Below are positions 1 to 6,686 of a stretch of 39,564 nt of DNA, one piece after another. The translations under genes were made by a program, and so were the position numbers. The notes beneath the pieces were generated by a model. That model was not told where the DNA came from and did no database searches. It saw only the letters and a list, made by a program, of their open reading frames with translations. The stretch is taken from contig CAMDDJ010000025.1 of NCBI GenBank assembly GCA_945891385.1, forward strand, positions 1 through 39,564, written 5' to 3'. This DNA is from Candidatus Kuenenia stuttgartensis. Lineage in GTDB: Bacteria > Planctomycetota > Planctomycetia > Pirellulales > UBA1268. Each line of letters begins with the position of its first letter. Within the stretch, counting starts at the first letter, position 1.

Positions 1-41
1 AGACGAGGGTCGAGGCAAGACGGGCGCGCGGCATCGGCGGT

Positions 42-66
42 GTGATCCAGGCCCCCCTGGAATCAC
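42..66. other. Hairpin upstream of the BBP7 gene
   Basis: Positions 42-51 (GTGATCCAGG) pair with 56-66 (CCTGGAATCAC) around a CCCC loop, giving a ten-pair stem with one bulged A. No T-tract follows on either side, so it may be the 3' end of an upstream transcript or a leader structure. The rest of 1-117 shows no convincing gene. Confidence 0.35.
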
Positions 67-273
67 GGCGATCGAGAGGCGGCCGCGCCGGCGCAGACCG
101 GGCCCGACCACCGAATTTTGTATCGGCGTTTCATTCCCCACGACTTGAACGATCGTGCAAGCCAGAAAACCTGCGGAGGATACGCGGATCCCACCGCCGG
201 AATCCTCAGGCCGCAGCCTTTTCCCGACCGATACATCTTTCCGGAAGAATCTCTGCGCAGTGAGACGCCGCCT

Positions 274-1788
274 GTGTCGACTGGTCCCGGACAACTCGTC
301 GCCCTCCCCCGCCTCGTGGTGGCCTTGGCCCTGGCCATCGTCGGTGCGGCGCCGGCCAGCGGCGAGGTCGGCGTGGCGCAGCAGCCCGACCCGCTCGGTT
401 ACCCGACGTCGCTCGGGGACGAGGCCGATGACCGCGCCGCCACCTCGGCCTGGCCGCCCCCCAAGCGGGCCGACGAGCCGCAGGTGCCCGGTGGTCTCGA
501 CCCCTACCGCTATCCCGACCATGCCGACTCGCCCGCCGGACTCCTCGCCTGGCATGCCGAGCCCGTGCCAGCCTCGTGCTGCGATCGCAATCTCGTCGAC
601 GAGGCCTGGATGGGCCCGGGCGAACTCGCCTACCGCCTCTCGACGAACCGCTGCTGGTGCAGCCGCGACCACACCCGCGTCTTCCGCACGGAATTGCCCG
701 GCCGGGCCTGGCTCTCGGCCGAGTATCTGCTCTGGGCGACGCAGGGCACGTCGCTCCCGCCACTGGTCACGGCCAGCCCGTTCGGCACCCCGGCCGCCGA
801 CGCCGGCGTGATCGGCACGCCCGGCACCCGGATTCTCTACGGCAACGGCGGCGTCGACGGCACGATGCGGTCGGGGGCCAGGCTCGCTGCCGGCTATTGG
901 TTCACGCCGCGGCAGGAGCGGGGCATCGAAGCGAGTTGGGTGGGCCTCGCCACCACGACCGAGCAGGCGACGGCCGACGCGGCCGGTGGCGCGCCGTGGC
1001 TGGCGGTGCCTTTCGTGAACGCCCTCTCAGGCCAGCCGGCCGCGGTCGTGGTGCCAGCACCGGGCGCTCCTCCGGCCGATCCGCTCCAGCTCACCCAGGC
1101 GAGCGACCTGAATCTCGCCACGCAGTTCGGCAGTGTCGACGTGATTTACCGGCATGCCATCGCCTGCGAGAAGTTCCATCGTCGCTATCTCGTGGGAGGC
1201 TACCGCTATCTGATGCTGGAGGATCAGCTCACCTCCACGATCACCTCGCAGATCGCCATGGGGGGCATGCCGATCGACGGCTTCACGGCGACCGACTCGT
1301 TCCGCACCCTGTCGCAGTTCAACGGGGGCGAATTCGGTCTGATCGAACGCTGGTGGCGCAACCGCTGGTCGCTCCAACTGCTCGGCAAGGTGGCCCTGGG
1401 GGCCAGTTCCATCGGCACCACGATCGCCGGCTCCACCACGACTACCCAGACGATCGGCGCGGACACGATCGTGACCGGCACCACTCCCGGCGGCGTGCTC
1501 GCGCAGCCGACCAACATCGGCCGCTCCGATGACAGCCTGTTTGCCGCCATGGGTGAATTCGGGGTCACGGCCGACTACGCCCTCTGGTCGCAAGGCCGCT
1601 TCCTCGTCGGCTACACGTTCCTCTACTGGACCACCGTGGGCCGGGCGGCCGACCAGATCGATCCCACGGTCAATCCGAGCCAGTTCGGCGGGGGCAGCCT
1701 GGTGGGACCGGCCGCCCCGACCTTCGATCTCTGGACCACCAGTTTCTGGGCCCAGGGGCTGTCGCTCGGCTTCGAATATCAGTTCTGA
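274..1788 (+). CDS. BBP7-family outer-membrane beta-barrel protein
   Basis: Predicted outer-membrane barrel of the planctomycete BBP7 type; the cargo or function of this family is not known to me. Family signs are the WLSAEYLLWATQG segment after a hydrophobic leader, alternating aromatic/glycine-rich strands such as GARLAAGYWFTP, YLVGGYRYLMLED and FLVGYTFLYWTT, and a terminal strand ending in Phe (SLGFEYQF), as expected for a barrel inserted by the Bam machinery. The start is uncertain. The open frame runs from a TTG at 118, but the first roughly 50 residues look non-coding. GTG at 274 puts a hydrophobic segment (PRLVVALALAIVGAAPASG) near the N-terminus as a signal peptide, giving 504 residues. 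In another frame a GTG at 260 would encode a typical basic n-region (VRRRLCRLV) just before that segment, so a one-base error or real frameshift near 285-300 is possible. Eighteen bases separate its stop from the hairpin before the DAHP synthase. Confidence 0.8.
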   Translation: MSTGPGQLVALPRLVVALALAIVGAAPASGEVGVAQQPDPLGYPTSLGDEADDRAATSAWPPPKRADEPQVPGGLDPYRYPDHADSPAGLLAWHAEPVPASCCDRNLVDEAWMGPGELAYRLSTNRCWCSRDHTRVFRTELPGRAWLSAEYLLWATQGTSLPPLVTASPFGTPAADAGVIGTPGTRILYGNGGVDGTMRSGARLAAGYWFTPRQERGIEASWVGLATTTEQATADAAGGAPWLAVPFVNALSGQPAAVVVPAPGAPPADPLQLTQASDLNLATQFGSVDVIYRHAIACEKFHRRYLVGGYRYLMLEDQLTSTITSQIAMGGMPIDGFTATDSFRTLSQFNGGEFGLIERWWRNRWSLQLLGKVALGASSIGTTIAGSTTTTQTIGADTIVTGTTPGGVLAQPTNIGRSDDSLFAAMGEFGVTADYALWSQGRFLVGYTFLYWTTVGRAADQIDPTVNPSQFGGGSLVGPAAPTFDLWTTSFWAQGLSLGFEYQF

Positions 1789-1803
1789 CGGTGCCGGGGC
1801 ATA

Positions 1804-1822
1804 ATGTCGGAAGTCCCGACAT
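1804..1822. other. Hairpin between BBP7 and DAHP synthase genes
   Basis: ATGTCGG (1804-1810) and CCGACAT (1816-1822) form a perfect seven-pair stem around AAGTC. It lies 16 bases after the BBP7 stop and could end that transcript or fold in the leader of the next gene. It contains the ATG at 1804, which argues against that codon being the true start of the DAHP synthase. Confidence 0.4.
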
Positions 1823-1863
1823 CCGAAGCCTCCCTCCCTTGTTCCGCCCATCTCATCCCCTCC

Positions 1864-2931
1864 ATGCTCGAAGATATCCGCGGGGCCGACCCTCGCATCG
1901 ACGACCTGCGAATCAAGAACCTCCGTCCCTTGATCCCGCCCGCGACCCTCCTCGAGGAGACGCCGGCGTCGGAGGAGATGGCCCGCTCGATCAGCGGCCA
2001 CCGGCGGGAGATCCAGCAGATTCTCAAGGGCGACGATCAACGGCTGCTGGTCGTGGTGGGGCCCTGCTCGATCCATGACGTGGCCGCCGCCCAGGAGTAC
2101 GCGGCTCGGCTCGCCCCGCTTGCCCGCGACCTGGCCGACCGGCTCAAGGTCGTGATGCGGGTCTACTTCGAGAAGCCTCGCACCACGGTCGGCTGGAAGG
2201 GCCTAATCAACGATCCCGACCTCGACGGCTCGTTCAAGATCAACCGCGGGCTCCACGCCGCCCGCGGCCTCCTGAGCCAAATCGGCCGGCTCGGGCTGGC
2301 GGTCGGCTGCGAGTTTCTCGACACGATCACGCCCCAGTTCATCGCCGACCTTGTCAGCTGGGGTGCGATCGGAGCCCGCACGACCGAAAGCCAGGTGCAT
2401 CGGGAACTCGCCAGCGGCCTCTCCTGCCCGGTCGGCTTCAAGAACAGCACCGATGGCCGCGTGGGGATCGCGATCGACGCGATCCGCGCGGCCTCGATCG
2501 GCCATCACTTCCTCTCCGTCACCAAGCAGGGCATGGTGGCGATCGTGGAGACCACCGGCAACTCCGACTGCCACGTCATCCTCCGGGGCTCCGACCGCGG
2601 CCGCAACGACGATCCCGACTCGGTCGCCGAGGCGGCCGCCGCCCTCCGGAAGGCGGGCGTCTGCGAGCGGGTAATGATCGACTGCTCCCACGGCAACAGC
2701 GGCAAGGATTACCGCCGCCAGCGGGACGTGGTGGCGAGCATCGTGGCCCAGCGGACAGGCGGCTCGTCACCGATTATGGGGGCGATGCTCGAGAGCCACC
2801 TCGTGGCGGGTCGGCAGGATTGCCAGAGCCCGGCCGACCTCGTCTTCGGTCAGTCGATCACCGACGCCTGCATCGGGTGGGAAGAGACCGTGGAACTGCT
2901 CCACACGCTGGCGGCAGCGCACGCCTCATAG
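1864..2931 (+). CDS. aroG: 3-deoxy-7-phosphoheptulonate synthase, class I (AroG/F/H type)
   Basis: Condenses phosphoenolpyruvate with erythrose 4-phosphate to DAHP, the first step of the shikimate pathway, in the cytoplasm. The sequence follows the E. coli AroG/F/H subfamily closely: DDLRIKNLRPLIPPATLLEE near the start, GPCSIHD with the metal-binding Cys, RVYFEKPRTTVGWKGLINDP, GARTTESQVHRELASGLSCP, the IDCSHGNSGKD segment with a metal-ligand His, MLESHL with its Glu and ITDACIGWEE with its Asp. From ATG 1864 the protein has 355 residues, the family's usual length. An in-frame ATG at 1804 would add 20 residues, but it sits inside a hairpin, its codons are less GC-rich at third positions, and family homology begins only after 1864. 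Neither start has a clear ribosome-binding site. The N-terminal region carrying feedback regulation in E. coli is present, but which amino acid regulates it cannot be read here. No other aromatic-pathway gene is nearby. Confidence 0.95.
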   Translation: MLEDIRGADPRIDDLRIKNLRPLIPPATLLEETPASEEMARSISGHRREIQQILKGDDQRLLVVVGPCSIHDVAAAQEYAARLAPLARDLADRLKVVMRVYFEKPRTTVGWKGLINDPDLDGSFKINRGLHAARGLLSQIGRLGLAVGCEFLDTITPQFIADLVSWGAIGARTTESQVHRELASGLSCPVGFKNSTDGRVGIAIDAIRAASIGHHFLSVTKQGMVAIVETTGNSDCHVILRGSDRGRNDDPDSVAEAAAALRKAGVCERVMIDCSHGNSGKDYRRQRDVVASIVAQRTGGSSPIMGAMLESHLVAGRQDCQSPADLVFGQSITDACIGWEETVELLHTLAAAHAS

Positions 2932-3087
2932 CGCGGGCGAGGATACGCCCCGCTTGCTCCGCGAGCCTTCACCGATCCCCGAGCCTCTACTCAAACGGTA
3001 CGCACCGGCTCGGGGACGGCAAAAGTCGCATCGCGGGCGAGGATACGCCCCGCTTGCTCCGCGAGCGTTCGCCGATCCCCGAGCCTC
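2932..3087. repeat. Direct repeat of 56 bp at exactly 100-bp spacing, with an internal hairpin
   Basis: The 56 bases at 2932-2987 recur at 3032-3087 with two substitutions. Between the copies, TCCCCGAGCC (2976-2985) pairs with GGCTCGGGGA (3007-3016), so the unit can also fold. The inner part 3003-3047 has a diverged third relative at 14305-14348. The element starts directly after the DAHP synthase stop (2929-2931), inside a gap between convergent genes. No protein signal is evident. Confidence 0.75.
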
Positions 3088-3138
3088 CGATGGCTGGCAG
3101 ATTTACGATCTGCATGCCTTCCGCCCTCAGAGAACCGG

Positions 3139-3280
3139 GAGGGGCTGCGGGCGTCCTCGAGCGTGCTGTGGGAGCAAGCGAAGCCAGGATGGCGGAGCGC
3201 AGCGGACACGCAGTGAGCGGAGGCCGGGAGGGACGACGCGAACGTCAAGCGAGAGGATGTCGGCAGCCCCGACGCCCCTC
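3139..3280. repeat. Structured intergenic element A (AGGAT-loop hairpin type)
   Basis: Outer arms GGGGCTGC (3141-3148) and GCAGCCCC (3263-3270) are perfect inverted repeats, and GGGCGTC (3149-3155) pairs with GACGCCC (3271-3277), in an A-B-A'-B' order that permits alternative or pseudoknotted folds. Inside is a small hairpin, GCC-AGGAT-GGC (3183-3193), flanked by AGCGAAG and GGAGCGCAG, then CAGTGAGCGGAGG and GCGAACG. The same order of words occurs in element B near 37.6 kb. It lies 30 bp beyond the stop of the amidase gene, between convergent genes. Confidence 0.6.
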
Positions 3281-3309
3281 ACCGCGGCGTCAACTCGAAC
3301 TGCACCGGC

Positions 3310-6300
3310 TCAGGACGAGCCTTCGACCGGACCCGAGCCGTAGAGACTGGAGGCGACCAGGATCACGAGGTCGGCGATCGTCACCAGGCCGTCGTCGTTG
3401 AAGTCGCCCTGCCACCAGCCGGCCTTGCCGGAGCTCGTGCCGTACTTCCCGCCGGCCGAGATCGTGATCAGATCCTGGATGTCGACGCTGCCGTCGAGAT
3501 TGGCATCGCCGACAGCCGCATACCCCACGATCAGGGTGCCGTCGGCCAGCGGCCGCAGCCCGACCCCACGAAACATCACGTTCGCCGCTCGGCTGCTGGT
3601 GATGCCCGTGCCCGTCCACCTGCCCCCCGCCCTGCCGGCCGTGATGAGGCCGCCGACCGCGGCGAGGTCGCTGCCACCGGCCGCGATCAGGAGCGAGGCG
3701 GCGCCGACGTCGAGCGTGGCCCCGCCCGCGAAATCGAGGCTCGCCAGCGGCATCCGCACCCCGCCGATATCGAGCACGACGGTCGCCCCGGCCTCGACGA
3801 CCAGGCCTCCCGAGCCCAGCGCGGCCGGATCGCGAATCACGAGTGTGCCGGCTTCAACGAGTGTGCCGCCGGCATGCTGGCTGGCCGCCGTGAGAATCAC
3901 CGTGCCGGCGCCCCGCTTCACGAACTGGCCGGGGCCTGTGCGGTGCGTGGTATCCACGATCACCTGGCCGGCACCGACGTCCAGGAGCATCGCATCACCA
4001 TCCGGAGCGACTCCGAAAGCGTCGAGCACACGGCCCATCACCGCCGCCCGCTCCGCCGCGCCGACGATCGATTCGAAGGGAACGCCGAGCACCACCACTG
4101 CTCCCCGACCGGAAGCAGCTCCACGGTACGTGGCAGCCGCCCCGCCAAGGCCACCGACGTAGGCGAGGGCCGACACGCTGCCTGGCTCGGCGGCGAGCAC
4201 GTCGGGGGATGCGACGTTGAAGGTCTGTTCGGGCAGACTCGAAAACGCCTTTCCGTTGGAGAACCGCAGTTCGGGCAATCCGGCGAACAGACTTCCGGCG
4301 ACCGGGGCGGCACGGTAGGTCGCCGCATCGTCGGCTACGGCCCGGGCCCCGAGCACGCCGCGGAAGAAACTGCGACCGTTATTCTGCCCGTCGAGGTCGT
4401 AGCCGGGCTCCGAGCCAGACACGAACAGGCTGCCACCACCGGTCACGAACGCCGTCACGAGCTCCTGCTCGGCCGCGCTGAACGTCCGATCGACCACCGA
4501 CTCGTTGCCCAGGATCCAGATCACCGCCTGGTAGTCGGCCAGCCGCACCCGGCCCGCGAGCACCGCCTCGTTGCTCGCAGCGTCGACGCGAACGCCCGGG
4601 GCGGCCGCCTGAATCGCCGTGAGCGTCGCCGCCACCTGGTCGCGCGGGTTGTTGAAGCCCGGCCAGACCCGTTCGGTCGTGCCGCCGCCGCCATACGGAT
4701 ACGCCTGCACGAAATTCTGCGATCGATCGATCCGGTCAAAGCCCTGGACCACGAGAATCTGCCGCTGCCCAGCCGCCGGGAGAGCACCAACGAGCTCCGT
4801 GGGCCGCGATTGGCCGCCGGCGTTCTCGGCAACGACCTGAAAGAAGTAGGCACGCTCCGGATCGAGGCCGGAGAGCGTGACCGACCCGGCTGCTCCCCCC
4901 GCTACGACCGTGCCGCCGTCGAAACTCCGACCATCGACCGAGGCGTAGACCCGAAACCCGGTCGCCGGGCCGCCGAACACGCCGCTCGTGCCACCGGGCG
5001 AACTGCGGCCGGCCGTCCAAGAGACCGTCACCGCCCCCACTCCGGCGGCGGCGGCACGCACCTGCTCGGGTGGCGAGGGGAGCGTGACGTCGGCCGGCCG
5101 CGGCAGCGAGCCCGAGTGGTTGATGAAATGCTCGAGCGTGGCTTCGTAGGTACTGCGGGCCAGTTGGTCGCGGGCCTTCGGATCCCGCAGCAGTTCCGCA
5201 TCGAGCTCATTGTCATGAAACGCCACCTCGATGATCGTGGCGTCGAATTCACCCGCGGCCCGCGAGTTGGTGATCTCCCCGTAGCTGCCTGCCAGGGTGG
5301 CGGCGGCGGTGCGGGTGCTCCAGTCGTGTTCGAAGCTGCCGTCGCGGGCCCGCATGTCGAGGTTGATCTGCTCGGCCATGGTGGCCGCGAGCGAGGCTTG
5401 GTTCGGCGTGGGATTCGTCGAGTGAATCAGACCGATCGCACCGCGGGCGGTGGCCGTGGCTGGATTGCCCGTGGTGGCGTTGGAATGGAACCCCACGTAC
5501 ACGCTCGTGCCGTAGGGATTGGCATCGACGTTCATGTGCTCGGCCATCCGCAACGGCGCCGACACGTTGCTCGTGCCGATCACGGCCGACGGGCTGGAAA
5601 AGGCCGTGCTCTGGCCGACCGCCCGCCAGGCCCAGAGAAGCGAGCCCTCGTCTTCCCGCGGGTACCCCGAGACTTTTCCCGTGCCGATGCCATCCGGTCC
5701 CCAGGGAAGGTCTCCCATGCCGTTGCCGAACCGGATCGCATCGGCGATCACCACGGATCCACCGGCGTCGGAGCGGTTGCTGATGGTGACAGAACCCCGC
5801 TCTGGCGACCGCCCGGCGTCGAACTCGTAGCTCCCCAGCCAGACCCAGCCGTTGCCCACCTTGCGATGATCGACCCGCACCTCCGTGCTGCCGCCGGCAT
5901 GGTTGACGACGTATCGCTGGTTCGTGCGATTCGAAGCGGCCGCGGCCCAGGCGTAGACCGGGTAGCGGCCCGTCGCTGGGATCGTCGGAGCGTAGACCGC
6001 CGTCGCCGTCTCCCGCGTCGCGTTGACGCTCGCAAACCGATACTTCGCCGCGTCAGTCGCGGCCCCGTAGTCTTCGTCGAACCAGGCTGGGCCTGCCGTG
6101 TTGGTGCTCCATGTGCCAGTCCAGGTCACTTCCGGCGAATCGTTGTCGAGCACGACCTCGTTGAGCTGCCGACCGATCGGCCGCATCGGCACCACCGTGG
6201 CCCCGGACTGAAACAGGTATTCCGCGTAGAGCGTCAGTTGGTCCTGGTTGCCGAAATCCTCCACCATCCCCAGGAGGTTGGGGCGGTCGGTCGCCCAGCG

Positions 6301-6516
6301 GTCGAGCGTGTCGTTCCACTGCCAGCCGTGACCCGCCGACGTGTACACGACCCGGCCCGTGAGCGGCCCTGGCGGCTGGGCACCCATCGGAACCATCCCG
6401 AGCGCCACGGAGAGCGCAATCCTCGACTCGAGGGTCTCGATCGCCGCCGCGGCTGGTCGAGATGACCGCCCTCGCTTGAGCTTGCGTCGGTTCTTTCGCC
6501 ACAGCGGCCAACGCAT
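3310..6516 (-). CDS. LEPR-XLL protein: N-acetylmuramoyl-L-alanine amidase with inserted golvesin-like domain and C-terminal dockerin
   Basis: Probably a secreted or surface-anchored zinc amidase that cleaves the muramoyl-L-alanine bond of peptidoglycan. ATG 6516 is chosen because it puts a basic stretch and LESRIAL (residues 29-35), a LEPR-XLL-type sorting motif, at the N-terminus, for 1,068 residues; upstream codons lack these features. Amidase_3 signs are SAGHGW (about 61), YVGFHSNATTG and IIEVAFHDN followed by ELLRDPKARDQLA. A golvesin/xanthan-lyase-type domain (about 125-245, with NQRYVVNHAGG, WVWLGSYEFDAG and ADAIRFG) interrupts the catalytic fold. Then follow a fibronectin-III domain (about 445-535), an amidotransferase-like Rossmann region (about 545-715, VIWILGNESVV, GGGSLFVSGSE), an autotransporter-type beta-strand repeat (FVKRGAGTVILTAA), the AGRAGGRWTGTGITSS module and a dockerin-like pair (GDANLDGSVDIQDL, GDFNDDGLVTIADL). 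There is no PEP-CTERM tail. It is the last of three co-directional genes. Enzyme activity is inferred. Confidence 0.8.
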   Translation of the reverse strand: MRWPLWRKNRRKLKRGRSSRPAAAAIETLESRIALSVALGMVPMGAQPPGPLTGRVVYTSAGHGWQWNDTLDRWATDRPNLLGMVEDFGNQDQLTLYAEYLFQSGATVVPMRPIGRQLNEVVLDNDSPEVTWTGTWSTNTAGPAWFDEDYGAATDAAKYRFASVNATRETATAVYAPTIPATGRYPVYAWAAAASNRTNQRYVVNHAGGSTEVRVDHRKVGNGWVWLGSYEFDAGRSPERGSVTISNRSDAGGSVVIADAIRFGNGMGDLPWGPDGIGTGKVSGYPREDEGSLLWAWRAVGQSTAFSSPSAVIGTSNVSAPLRMAEHMNVDANPYGTSVYVGFHSNATTGNPATATARGAIGLIHSTNPTPNQASLAATMAEQINLDMRARDGSFEHDWSTRTAAATLAGSYGEITNSRAAGEFDATIIEVAFHDNELDAELLRDPKARDQLARSTYEATLEHFINHSGSLPRPADVTLPSPPEQVRAAAAGVGAVTVSWTAGRSSPGGTSGVFGGPATGFRVYASVDGRSFDGGTVVAGGAAGSVTLSGLDPERAYFFQVVAENAGGQSRPTELVGALPAAGQRQILVVQGFDRIDRSQNFVQAYPYGGGGTTERVWPGFNNPRDQVAATLTAIQAAAPGVRVDAASNEAVLAGRVRLADYQAVIWILGNESVVDRTFSAAEQELVTAFVTGGGSLFVSGSEPGYDLDGQNNGRSFFRGVLGARAVADDAATYRAAPVAGSLFAGLPELRFSNGKAFSSLPEQTFNVASPDVLAAEPGSVSALAYVGGLGGAAATYRGAASGRGAVVVLGVPFESIVGAAERAAVMGRVLDAFGVAPDGDAMLLDVGAGQVIVDTTHRTGPGQFVKRGAGTVILTAASQHAGGTLVEAGTLVIRDPAALGSGGLVVEAGATVVLDIGGVRMPLASLDFAGGATLDVGAASLLIAAGGSDLAAVGGLITAGRAGGRWTGTGITSSRAANVMFRGVGLRPLADGTLIVGYAAVGDANLDGSVDIQDLITISAGGKYGTSSGKAGWWQGDFNDDGLVTIADLVILVASSLYGSGPVEGSS

Positions 6517-6646
6517 CGAATCGGAGACCTCGTGTCTGGCATGGACAAGGGCTGCGGAAACAAACCACGCGGCCGCTTCAGCAAGTATCCAAACGCCGGC
6601 ACACCCGGGCAAGGAATCGGCCGGAGCCCCCTCTCCACGAGCCTGC

Positions 6647-6677
6647 GCCGCCGGTGCCGAGGGCCGGCACCGGCGGC
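6647..6677 (-). terminator. Strong stem-loop after the giant PEP-CTERM gene
   Basis: GCCGCCGGTGCC (6647-6658) and GGCACCGGCGGC (6666-6677) form a perfect 12-pair stem with a seven-base loop, beginning 10 bases after the stop of the gene ending at 6687. No T-tract follows in the direction of transcription, so it may act as a termination aid, a 3' stabiliser, or an attenuator before the amidase gene. Confidence 0.5.
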
Positions 6678-6686
6678 CGACAAGGC

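Noticed and set aside
3874..6465. Rightward open frame of 863 codons
   Set aside because: Antisense to the amidase gene with clear domains; composition typical of a GC-rich shadow frame.
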